Made by a program: the position numbers and the translations under genes. From Thermoanaerobaculaceae bacterium (GTDB lineage: Bacteria > Acidobacteriota > Thermoanaerobaculia > Thermoanaerobaculales > Thermoanaerobaculaceae), in NCBI GenBank assembly GCA_022865555.1, contig JALHTD010000522.1, positions 1-6,351 of the forward strand: a stretch of 6,351 bases of DNA. The letters are read 5' to 3'. The first letter of the stretch is position 1; each line of letters begins with the position of its first letter. The notes under the pieces were generated by a model. That model worked only from the letters and a program-made list of their open reading frames with translations. It searched no databases and was not told the origin of the DNA. Of the stretch, positions 1-6,175 are shown piece by piece.

Positions 1-1571
1 CCTCGGGCCGTGGCAAGCGCTCGGGTCATCGCCTCCCGCACCTCGGCGTCGCTCCGGGCGGCGAGGTAGGCGCACCCGGCAGCCGCCGCAAATGCCTCGA
101 CGCTGTAGGGCGCAAGCTGCGAACACACCGCGCGGTTGAGCACCGTGCGCTGGAACTGGGCGATCTGTGCCAGCTCCTCGTCCCGCAGCACGACGACGGC
201 CACGCCGGCGCCATACGCGGCGGCCGTGAGAAGCTCCAGGCCCGTCATGAGCAGGGCACCGTCTCCGGCCAGCGCCACCACGTCCGTGCCCGGATTGGCG
301 AGCTTGGCCCCGATTGCCGCGGGGACGCTGTAGCCCATGCAGGAGTAGTCCACCGGCGCAAGAAAGCGACCCGGCGCCTCGAGGCGCAGGTGCTCCATGG
401 CCAGAAACGTTCCGTTGCCCGAATCGGCGGTGAAGATCGCGTCGTCGCCGGCCAGCTCCTGCAGCGTCTCGAACAGCACAGCGGGCGTGACCCTCTCGGT
501 GCTTTTCTGCTGTCGCCACTCGTCCCGCACCGCGCGGTGCCCCTCGGCGATAGTCCCCTCCAGGGCCTCGTCGCGGGCACGTGGCGGAATCCGGCCCAGC
601 AACGCCGGCAGGGCCTCGGTCGCGTCGGCTTCGATGGTCACCGAGGCGGGGAAGTTGCGGTTGAAGACGGCGCGGTTGATGTCCACGTGGACGAGCTTCT
701 CGGGAGGGATGAAGCCGTAACTGCCGGTGCCGACCTCCCCGAAGCGGCACCCCACCGCGAGCATCGCGTCGCAGCCGCGCTCGACCTCCCGTACAAAGGG
801 TGGTGCTGCCTTGCCCAGTCCGTTCCACAGGAACAGGGGGTGGGACTCCGGGAACACACCCTTTCCCTGGATCGTGGTGGCCACCGGGGCGTGCAGCCGC
901 TCGGCCAACTCCCGGACCTGCTCGGTGGCCCCGCGGGCGCCGTAGCCGACGTACAGCACCGGGCATCGCGCTGCGCTGAGGAGCCGCACGGCGGCCTCGA
1001 TCTCGCGGGGATCGAGGTGGGGTGCTGCACGGTCCTCCGGTTCGTACCGCGGCTCACCGAAATCATGACGCAACAGGTACAGGTTTGCCGGGACCTCGAC
1101 CACCACCGGCCCGGGCGTCCCGGCCCGCGCCAGGGCGAACGCCCTGCGCACGGTGGCGTAGAGCTGCCGAGGCTCTCGGACCGGTAGGACGTCCTTGACC
1201 ACCGGGCGGGCCACCGCGAGCTGGTCGATGTCGTGGAGTTGGAACGCCCGGCCGGTGTCGGTGCGGATCCCGCACGACAGCACCACCAGCGGGATTCCGT
1301 CCAGGAAAGCCTCGGCCACGCCGGAGAGCGCGTGGGTGAGCCCGGCGCCGGGGACCAGGTTCACCACTCCGACCTGGCCCGAACTGCGCGATACCCCGTC
1401 GGCCATGAACGAGGCGGCCTGCTCATCGGTGACCAGCACCGCAGTGATCTTCTCGGAGGCGGCGAGGGCGTCGTACAGCTCAATGTTGTGGGTGCCGGGG
1501 ATGCCGAAGGTGAAGGCGACACCCTCGTCCTCGAGGGCCTTCACCACCAGGGGCGCCCCCGATTCGCTCAT
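1..1571 (-). CDS. Thiamine-diphosphate-dependent enzyme, acetolactate synthase superfamily (C-terminus cut by window edge)
   Basis: An open frame runs from ATG at 1571 to the left edge without a stop, giving 523 residues. Relatives are about 540-570 long, so only a short C-terminal piece is missing. Three domains are visible. The N-terminal pyrimidine-binding domain has GIPGTHNIELYDAL (23-36), the cofactor-activating Glu50 in DEQAA, FQLHDID (110-116) and GPVVVEVP (154-161). A middle domain follows (about 190-320), then a C-terminal diphosphate-binding domain with GDG (436-438). Members use ThDP and a divalent metal to decarboxylate or cleave 2-oxo or 2-hydroxyacyl compounds, or to join two carbonyl compounds. 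The exact substrate is not evident. It is not clearly a biosynthetic IlvB, because no small subunit is beside it and the usual second Asn of the metal-binding motif is Asp464. Its ATG overlaps the stop of the GMC oxidoreductase gene (ATGA, 1568-1571), so it is the third gene of that operon. The superfamily is secure, the reaction is not. Confidence 0.93.
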   Translation of the reverse strand, partial: MSESGAPLVVKALEDEGVAFTFGIPGTHNIELYDALAASEKITAVLVTDEQAASFMADGVSRSSGQVGVVNLVPGAGLTHALSGVAEAFLDGIPLVVLSCGIRTDTGRAFQLHDIDQLAVARPVVKDVLPVREPRQLYATVRRAFALARAGTPGPVVVEVPANLYLLRHDFGEPRYEPEDRAAPHLDPREIEAAVRLLSAARCPVLYVGYGARGATEQVRELAERLHAPVATTIQGKGVFPESHPLFLWNGLGKAAPPFVREVERGCDAMLAVGCRFGEVGTGSYGFIPPEKLVHVDINRAVFNRNFPASVTIEADATEALPALLGRIPPRARDEALEGTIAEGHRAVRDEWRQQKSTERVTPAVLFETLQELAGDDAIFTADSGNGTFLAMEHLRLEAPGRFLAPVDYSCMGYSVPAAIGAKLANPGTDVVALAGDGALLMTGLELLTAAAYGAGVAVVVLRDEELAQIAQFQRTVLNRAVCSQLAPYSVEAFAAAAGCAYLAARSDAEVREAMTRALATAR

Positions 1572-3070
1572 GCGGCGGGCAACTCCGGCAGCCGCATGCG
1601 CACACGCTCGGCGACCCGGTCGGCGAGCGCCATGATCGTGATGTAGGGGTTGATCTCGGAGCACATGGGGAAGAGGCTGGCGTCCGCGACGAACAACCAG
1701 GGCACGCCGTGCACCTGCCCCCACGCGTCGGTCACCGAGGTCGCAGGGTCGGTCCCCATCCGGCACCCGCCCATGAGGTGGGCACTCGAGATCGAGACCT
1801 TGCCGAGCTTGAACGCCTCACGGTTGATCAGCTCCTCGAGCCGATGAGCCTCGTCCGCGCCGATGAAGAAGCCCGTCCCCGCTGGCGCGTGCACACGCCG
1901 GCAACCGGCGGCGAAGAAGATGCGGGCCGCGACCCGCTGGGACTCCACAAGGGCGTCCAGCACCTCATCGGTGAAACGGTAGTAAACGACGGGTTCGCCC
2001 GCGGAATCCACCGTGACCCGGTTCTCGGCCAGTGCAGGGTCTACGGCAAGCACCAGGATCATCTGCATCCGGTCCATGCGGGCCATCATCTCGGCGTGCT
2101 CGGCGCCGAACCCGATGAGGTTCTTGGCGGTGGTGAATGGGAAGTACATGCAGGTCTCGAGGAGGAACTTCGCGGACTCGACGAAGTGGTCGCAGTAGTA
2201 ACTCTTTGGGTGGCCGTAGAAGTTGGTGATCGGTCGGTCGTGCTCGCCGACTAGGATCAGCGCGGGGTGGGCCGTGAAGTAGCGGCCGAGGGCTGGCAGC
2301 CGCACCGGGAGCCGTGAGCGCAGCAGCAGCGCAGGGGAGTTCACCGCGCCTGCCGCCACCACGATTGCGCGCGTCCGGATGCGATACCGCCCCTGGGGCC
2401 AGAGAGAGGGCTCGCCGAACGGCGGGTTTGTCACGGTTACAACGCACTCGCGGCCGCCGATGCGCTCCACCTTGCAGTTGGTGATGACCTCCACGCCGGC
2501 CGCCTCCGCCGCGGGGAGCTGCACCCGATGTGTTCCCTGCTTGGCCGCGTTGGGGCAGCCGAGGTTGCAGAGGCCAGAACCCCGGCACCCCTTTACGTTG
2601 ACCGGGAACTGCTCAACGCGGTAGCCCAGCTTCCGGCACGCCTCGAGGAAGAGCCGGTTGTTGTCGTTGATCCTGTCCTCGTCGAGGAGGTGGACGTTGT
2701 TCTCGGTGAGGTACTTTTCCGAGCGCCGTTGGAGGTCCGCGTGTTCGAGCCCCGGCACGCCCCAGCGCGAGAGCACCTCCTCGGGGAGCGGCAGTGAGGT
2801 GCCGGTGTAGACGACCGTGGACCCGCCGTAGGCGCAAGCGAACGCCAGGGTCATGGCGCGGTCGCGGGTAAGAAAGCCTCCGTTGTCGAAGTAGAGCTTC
2901 TCCGCCATCTCGGCCTCGCGGCCGGTGAACTCCTCCTCCTTGAGCTTTGGCCCCCACTCCAGGACCGCGATCCGCACACCCTCGCGACAGAGAGGCGCCA
3001 GCTCCTTGGCCACGGTGCCGCCGCCGGCGCCCGAGCCGACGATCACGACGTCGAAGCTCCTCTCAACCAT
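1568..3070 (-). CDS. FAD-dependent GMC-family oxidoreductase, catalytic subunit
   Basis: 500 residues, complete. The N-terminus carries the dinucleotide fold that holds FAD (VVIVGSGAGGGTVAKEL, 8-24) and an acidic strand end near LEWG (37-40). The C-terminus has the GMC signature: SAHLMGGCRMG with His431, then DASLFP (463-468) and INPYITIMALADR (473-485) with Asn474. His431 and Asn474 match the His/Asn pair of cholesterol oxidase, where the pair positions and deprotonates an alcohol. The inferred reaction is oxidation of an alcohol, polyol or sterol-like hydroxyl to a carbonyl. A cluster C162-x5-C168-x3-C172 lies in the position that is Cys-rich in FAD-dependent sugar and alcohol dehydrogenase complexes. 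No signal peptide is visible. The ATG overlaps the end of the small-subunit gene by 8 bases, and no strong ribosome site precedes it, which suggests translational coupling. The paired small subunit argues for a dehydrogenase passing electrons to a partner rather than a simple oxidase. The substrate is unknown. Confidence 0.93.
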   Translation of the reverse strand: MVERSFDVVIVGSGAGGGTVAKELAPLCREGVRIAVLEWGPKLKEEEFTGREAEMAEKLYFDNGGFLTRDRAMTLAFACAYGGSTVVYTGTSLPLPEEVLSRWGVPGLEHADLQRRSEKYLTENNVHLLDEDRINDNNRLFLEACRKLGYRVEQFPVNVKGCRGSGLCNLGCPNAAKQGTHRVQLPAAEAAGVEVITNCKVERIGGRECVVTVTNPPFGEPSLWPQGRYRIRTRAIVVAAGAVNSPALLLRSRLPVRLPALGRYFTAHPALILVGEHDRPITNFYGHPKSYYCDHFVESAKFLLETCMYFPFTTAKNLIGFGAEHAEMMARMDRMQMILVLAVDPALAENRVTVDSAGEPVVYYRFTDEVLDALVESQRVAARIFFAAGCRRVHAPAGTGFFIGADEAHRLEELINREAFKLGKVSISSAHLMGGCRMGTDPATSVTDAWGQVHGVPWLFVADASLFPMCSEINPYITIMALADRVAERVRMRLPELPAA

Positions 3071-3467
3071 AGAGCAACTCGTTCCCGTTGAACGACGGGG
3101 TGTAGCGGAGGCTCGGCCACACCTCGGTCTGGCCGGAGTAGCCCATGAAAGCCAGCGCGCGCAGCCCCCAAAACCCGCCTCGCAGCTTGGCGAGCGGGGC
3201 GTCCAGCAGCCAGCGGAGCATTACGTCCTGGTTTGCGGGGCTCAAGCGGTCGAACGGAGCCCCGAAGCGCGGAAGCGCGAGCCAGCGCATGAGACCTAGG
3301 AACAGCCCGAACTGCCGCTGGATCGAGCGCGGACGATCGGAAAGGGCCTTGCCCACGATCGCGATGAAGCGCGACCGCCCCTCGGCGTCGAGGACGGCCG
3401 CCGCGGGAACGATACATCCCGCAACGCACATCAGGAAGGCCCACTTCCGCTGGCTCAGGGGTGGCAC
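3063..3467 (-). CDS. Small subunit of a GMC dehydrogenase, gluconate 2-dehydrogenase subunit 3-like
   Basis: 134 residues from a GTG start. The pattern is that of the gluconate 2-dehydrogenase subunit 3 family. There is an N-terminal LSQRKWAFL...CIVP segment (4-21), then a helical region, then FDRLSPANQDVMLRWL (72-87), then GGFWGLRALAFMGYSGQ (97-113) and a WPSLRY end. In characterised complexes such proteins bind and stabilise the flavin subunit and, when they carry a Tat signal, pilot it to the periplasm. This one has no twin-arginine signal, so a cytoplasmic complex is inferred. It is the first gene of the three-gene unit and overlaps the GMC gene by 8 bases. GTG at 3467 is preferred for two reasons: the family pattern begins right after it, and a -10 box sits 6 bases upstream, as a leaderless message needs. 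There is no Shine-Dalgarno. ATG at 3431 (codon 13) is a weaker alternative because it would cut into the conserved N-terminus. Confidence 0.82.
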   Translation of the reverse strand: MPPLSQRKWAFLMCVAGCIVPAAAVLDAEGRSRFIAIVGKALSDRPRSIQRQFGLFLGLMRWLALPRFGAPFDRLSPANQDVMLRWLLDAPLAKLRGGFWGLRALAFMGYSGQTEVWPSLRYTPSFNGNELLYG

Positions 3468-3602
3468 CAGCGCATTAGAACGCCGGGCCGGCAGGCAGTC
3501 AAGAAGCGCAACGGCCAGTTTGACCTACAGCCCTGCATCTCCGCCCTGTGGGAGCGGGCGGGCAACTCTCAACTCCTACCCCTTGAACGTCTTTACCTGA
3601 AA
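3468..3602. other. Intergenic spacer between tdk and the GMC operon, with one hairpin
   Basis: The 135 bases between the tdk stop and the GTG of the next gene contain the promoter described separately. They also hold one inverted repeat, CCGCCC (3541-3546) with GGGCGG (3556-3561), around a 9-base loop. It could slow or end transcription from tdk, but no run of T follows on the minus strand, so a classic intrinsic terminator is not supported. No open frame here looks coding. Confidence 0.6.
3474..3502 (-). promoter_or_regulatory. Sigma70-type promoter driving the GMC/thiamine-diphosphate operon, apparently leaderless
   Basis: On the minus strand TTGACT (3497-3502, five of six consensus bases) is followed by exactly 17 bases and then TCTAAT (3474-3479, five of six). 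Six bases, GCGCTG, separate the -10 box from the GTG at 3467. The expected start of transcription therefore coincides with, or lies within a base or two of, the start codon. No ribosome binding site precedes the GTG, which agrees with a leaderless transcript. This separates the downstream operon from tdk. The start site is inferred from spacing only. Confidence 0.7.
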
Positions 3603-4211
3603 TCAGCCCTCGTCTTCATCGGGGGGGAAGAGATCCGGCTGGGCGTCAGGGCCGCCGGGCTCGAAGCAGCGGCGGCAGCGGGCCTCGTAGGTCTCGGCCG
3701 CCCCCACCACCACCTGCTCCTGGGCCTGGGTGAGGCGCTGGGTGTAGGAGGCAGGAGCGCCGCAGCGGACACAGATCGCGTGCACCTTCTCGACCTCCTC
3801 GGCGACCGCCAGCAGCTTCGGCATCGGCCCGAACGGCTCGCCGCGGAAGTCCATGTCGAGCCCTGCGACGATCACGCGCTTTCCGAGGTCGGCCATGTGA
3901 CTGCAGATCGTCACCAACTCCTCGTCGAAGAACTGGGCCTCGTCGATCCCGACGACCTCGGTGCGAGGATCGACCTTCTCGAGGATCTCCGCCGCCTTGT
4001 GAACCCGCTCCGCCTCCAGCCGCCAGCGCGAGTGGGAGACCACCTGGGCTGTCGTGTAGCGGTCGTCCAGCGCGGGCTTGAACACCTGCACCCGCTGCTT
4101 GGCGATAATCGCCCGCCGCAGCCGCCGGATCAGCTCCTCGGACTTGCCGGAGAACATGCTCCCGGTTATGACCTCGACCCAGCCGCCCCAGGGGGTGCGT
4201 GGCTGCATCAT
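3603..4211 (-). CDS. tdk: Thymidine kinase
   Basis: 202 residues from the first ATG of an ATGATG pair. The enzyme phosphorylates thymidine (and deoxyuridine) with ATP to make dTMP in the cytoplasmic salvage pathway. This is the type II (TK1-like) family. It shows a Walker A loop GSMFSGKS (17-24), the Asp-Glu of GIDEAQFF (88-95) with Glu91 as expected catalytic base, and AGLDMDFRGEPF (116-127), which is typical of the family. A structural zinc site is formed by C147-x2-C150 and C179-x2-C182. SYTQRL (155-160) and Tyr175 lie in the thymidine-binding lasso region. The end is acidic (DLFPPDEDEG), a modest extension beyond the zinc site. It is the last gene of the DUF502-nth-yjjX-tdk unit. GGGAGG at 4213-4218 precedes the tandem ATGs. 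The second ATG (4208) has the better spacing, while the first gives an ATGA overlap with yjjX, so the start is uncertain by one codon. Confidence 0.96.
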   Translation of the reverse strand: MMQPRTPWGGWVEVITGSMFSGKSEELIRRLRRAIIAKQRVQVFKPALDDRYTTAQVVSHSRWRLEAERVHKAAEILEKVDPRTEVVGIDEAQFFDEELVTICSHMADLGKRVIVAGLDMDFRGEPFGPMPKLLAVAEEVEKVHAICVRCGAPASYTQRLTQAQEQVVVGAAETYEARCRRCFEPGGPDAQPDLFPPDEDEG

Positions 4212-4756
4212 CCCTCCCACTGTCCTTTGTACCACGGCGCCAGGGCGGTGAGCACCGCCTGGACGTAGGCGTCGGCGCGGGTGAGCACGCCGGCCGTCAG
4301 CACGCCGAAGGCGCCCTGGCGGGAGCGCACGTCGTGCTCTTGGGCGTGGCGGTCGATGACGTCGGCCAGGTCCTCGCCCGCGAGCACCGCCGCCGCGACG
4401 CTCTCCGGCAGCAGGATGCCGGCGCTGGACCCCACCCCCTCGCGGCTGCCGTCCCACGCCACCGCCCAGTTGCGCAGAACGACCTGGAGCGGAGCTCGCC
4501 CGAGCACCTCGATCCCGCCCTCGAGGCCCAGGCCAAGGGAGGCGCCGGGAACGGCTTCGAGCGCGGCCCAAGCCCGAGCGCGTGCGCCGGCAAGGGTGGC
4601 CCCGACCGAGAGCGGTGTGTCGGCCTGGCCGCTCGCGACGTCCACCGGGGCGAGCGCGACCTCCTCGCCGGGCCAGGGGAGATCGGCCAGGCGCTCGAGG
4701 GCCATCGCGACCCCGGCGATCTTGGGCTCCCGCCGGCTGCCGACCGCAATTCTCAT
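4208..4756 (-). CDS. yjjX: Inosine/xanthosine triphosphatase (YjjX/DUF84 family)
   Basis: 182 residues. YjjX-type enzymes hydrolyse the non-canonical nucleotides ITP and XTP, which keeps deaminated purines out of nucleic acids. Family features seen are MRIAVGSRREPKIAGV (1-16) at the nucleotide-binding start, ASGQADTPLS (41-50), GLGLEGGIEV (75-84), the acidic EDLADVID (128-135) and RQGAFGVLTAGVLTR (146-160) near the end. The length fits the family (about 170-185). In the first motif the residue before Pro-Lys is Glu, where Asn is common, so the binding loop is slightly unusual. ATG at 4756 was chosen over an in-frame GTG at 4774. It gives an ATGA overlap with nth, and the conserved motif starts exactly there. 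No strong ribosome site is present, so translation is likely coupled to nth. The preventive role in the nucleotide pool fits the repair gene upstream and the salvage kinase downstream. Confidence 0.9.
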   Translation of the reverse strand: MRIAVGSRREPKIAGVAMALERLADLPWPGEEVALAPVDVASGQADTPLSVGATLAGARARAWAALEAVPGASLGLGLEGGIEVLGRAPLQVVLRNWAVAWDGSREGVGSSAGILLPESVAAAVLAGEDLADVIDRHAQEHDVRSRQGAFGVLTAGVLTRADAYVQAVLTALAPWYKGQWEG

Positions 4757-5400
4757 AACCCGATCCGCGGACACATCGGCGCGAGGGGACAGCTCTCACA
4801 GGCGGCCTTGCGCGCCTGGCAGACCCGCCGCCCGTGCAGGATCAGGCGATGGCCGAGCGCCACCCGGGAAGAGGGTGGGAACAGCGCCATCAGGTCCTGC
4901 TCGATCTTCTCGGGGTCAGTTTCCTCGGACAGGCCGAGACGTTGCGCGAGGCGTGCGACGTGGGTGTCCACGACCACGCCGGTGGCCATTCCGAATGCCG
5001 TGCCGAGCACCACGTTGGCGGTCTTGCGGCCGACGCCGGGGAGCTTGGTGAGATCGTCCATGCGGGCCGGGATCTCGCCCCCGTGCCGCTCCACCACCGC
5101 GCTGGCCATTCCCAGCAGCGACTTCGCCTTGTTGCGGTAGAAGCCGGTGGTGCGGATCATCTCCTCCAGCTCGGCCTGGTCGGCGCCCGCAAGGGCCGTG
5201 GCATCGGGGAGGCGGGCGAAGAGAGCAGGCGTCACCATGTTGACCCGCACGTCCGTGCACTGGGCGGAGAGGATCGTGGCGACCAGAAGCTCGTACGGGT
5301 TGCGAAAGTGCAGCTCGGTGGTCGCTTCGGGGTAGGCCGCTGCGAGTCCGGCCTCGATGGCTGCGACGCGCTTTGCCGTCGCGCCCGTCGCTCTGCTCAC
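4753..5400 (-). CDS. nth: Endonuclease III, bifunctional DNA glycosylase/AP lyase
   Basis: 215 residues, close to the usual 211. The enzyme removes oxidised pyrimidines such as thymine glycol from DNA and cuts the strand at the abasic site, starting base excision repair. ILSAQCTD (43-50) is the typical early motif. The helix-hairpin-helix LPGVGRKTANVVLG (120-133) holds catalytic Lys126, and VDTHV (144-148) holds catalytic Asp145. The C-terminus has the four-cysteine [4Fe-4S] site C194-x6-C201-x2-C204-x5-C210, with exactly the spacing of the family. The start is GTG at 5400, overlapping the DUF502 stop as GTGA. No strong ribosome site precedes it, so coupling to the upstream gene is likely. 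All catalytic and cluster residues are present, so activity is expected. MutY is excluded because the protein is short and lacks the MutY C-terminal domain. Confidence 0.97.
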   Translation of the reverse strand: MSRATGATAKRVAAIEAGLAAAYPEATTELHFRNPYELLVATILSAQCTDVRVNMVTPALFARLPDATALAGADQAELEEMIRTTGFYRNKAKSLLGMASAVVERHGGEIPARMDDLTKLPGVGRKTANVVLGTAFGMATGVVVDTHVARLAQRLGLSEETDPEKIEQDLMALFPPSSRVALGHRLILHGRRVCQARKAACESCPLAPMCPRIGL

Positions 5401-6104
5401 AGCGGCTGTCCCGGCCCGGGCGAGGAACGCGGGAAGACCCGGTCCTGGGTCGCGCTCACAAGGCCGCCCGAGATCACCAGGCGCAGCGCCTCCTCCACCG
5501 AGAGATCGGTGTTCTTGAGGGAAGCCTCAGGGTAGACGAGGAAGAAACCCGTGGTGGGGTTGGGCGTGGTGGGCATGAAGACCGAGATCAGGCGCCGCGA
5601 GCCGCCCGGCGACGTCTCCTCGAATTCGCCGGTGACGAACGCTATCGACCAGACGCCATCGTAGGGAAACGGGATCAGCACCACTCGTCGGAAGCTCTTG
5701 GCGCGTTCGCCGGCGAACGCGCGTGTAACCTCGCGCGTTCCAAGGTAGATCGACCGCAGGATCGGGATGCGGGCGAAGATCCGGTCACCGAGGCGCAGCA
5801 CGCGCCGCCCGAGCACGTTGTGGGCGAGAACGCCCAACACGAAGATCACTATGACGAACAGGGCCGCCCCGACCCCGGGAATCCGGCGCTCGAAGAGCTG
5901 CATGCTGATGGGATCGGCCCACCGATCCACCAGTCCGAACAGGAAGCGCCCGAAGAAGATCGTGACCACCAATGGAAACGCAACCAGCAGGCCGGTCACC
6001 AGACGGTTGCGCAGGTAGCCAAGGAAACCGTGCCGCTTGCCCGGCTCCGGGAAGCGAATCGGAAGCCCCATCGAGTCCTGCACGGGCGCTCGCTGCTCAT
6101 CCAT
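5397..6104 (-). CDS. DUF502 family inner-membrane protein
   Basis: 235 residues. The family has no assigned enzymatic function. Two hydrophobic segments are visible, about 33-57 (LVTGLLVAFPLVVTIFFGRF) and 78-97 (VGAALFVIVIFVLGVLAH). The first follows a basic stretch (KRHGFLGYLRNR), which suggests a cytoplasmic N-terminus. Family landmarks are IPILRSIYLGTREV (113-126), the VLIPFPYDG segment (142-150) and PTTPNPTTGFFLVYPE (178-193), close to the usual PTTPNPTSG signature. Lengths of about 200-240 are normal for the family. It is the first gene of the operon with nth, yjjX and tdk, and its stop overlaps the nth GTG. ATG at 6104 was chosen because a -10-like TACAAT lies just upstream. The frame also stays open upstream to the window edge, but that stretch is low-complexity and unlike the family. 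Why a membrane protein leads a nucleotide-repair operon is not evident. Confidence 0.9.
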   Translation of the reverse strand: MDEQRAPVQDSMGLPIRFPEPGKRHGFLGYLRNRLVTGLLVAFPLVVTIFFGRFLFGLVDRWADPISMQLFERRIPGVGAALFVIVIFVLGVLAHNVLGRRVLRLGDRIFARIPILRSIYLGTREVTRAFAGERAKSFRRVVLIPFPYDGVWSIAFVTGEFEETSPGGSRRLISVFMPTTPNPTTGFFLVYPEASLKNTDLSVEEALRLVISGGLVSATQDRVFPRSSPGPGQPL

Positions 6105-6113
6105 CGCGCGGCT

Positions 6114-6119
6114 ATTGTA
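6114..6119 (-). promoter_or_regulatory. Possible -10 box of the DUF502-nth-yjjX-tdk operon
   Basis: TACAAT on the minus strand (five of six bases of TATAAT) ends 9 bases before the ATG at 6104. Transcription would begin about 0-3 bases before the ATG, giving a leaderless or near-leaderless message. No Shine-Dalgarno is present (the leader reads AGCCGCGCG), which fits. No convincing -35 box is found at 16-18 bases upstream, where the sequence is TTTCGG-like. This call is therefore weaker than the promoter at 3474-3502. Confidence 0.4.
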
Positions 6120-6156
6120 CCGACCTTCCCCCCACCCGAAACGAATGGTCGTTGGG

Positions 6157-6162
6157 AGGAGG
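6157..6162 (+). promoter_or_regulatory. Perfect Shine-Dalgarno AGGAGG ahead of the possible divergent gene
   Basis: GGGAGGAGGG at 6154-6163 contains a full AGGAGG. It lies 13 bases before ATG 6176, which is long. The GGAGG at 6155-6159 lies 4 bases before an in-frame TTG at 6164. It is the strongest ribosome-site match in the window. Purine-rich runs also arise by chance. Confidence 0.4.
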
Positions 6163-6175
6163 GTTGAATCCGCCG

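Noticed and set aside
390..1187. Long plus-strand open frame of 265 codons opposite the ThDP enzyme
   Set aside because: It is the antisense shadow of a gene with clear motifs on the minus strand, and its translation is His/Arg/Gly-rich without a recognisable domain.
3541..3561. Hairpin CCGCCC/GGGCGG as terminator of tdk
   Set aside because: No T-run follows on the minus strand and the loop is 9 bases, so it is kept only as a note on the spacer.
4757..4774. In-frame GTG at 4774 as the yjjX start
   Set aside because: The family's conserved start MRIAVGS begins at ATG 4756, which also gives the ATGA overlap seen at the other junctions.
3603..4799. A 398-residue open frame with thymidine kinase at its C-terminal half, suggesting a fusion
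   Set aside because: The upstream half is Arg/Gly-rich, matches no family and lies antiparallel in frame to nothing useful; it overlaps yjjX in another frame. The kinase proper begins at the ATGATG with its own ribosome site.
4199..5140. Plus-strand open frame of 313 codons opposite yjjX and nth
   Set aside because: Both minus-strand genes beneath it have intact catalytic motifs. The long frame is expected by chance in GC-rich sequence.
5373..6167. Plus-strand open frame of 264 codons opposite DUF502
   Set aside because: It mirrors the DUF502 coding frame, and its charged, low-complexity translation shows no domain.
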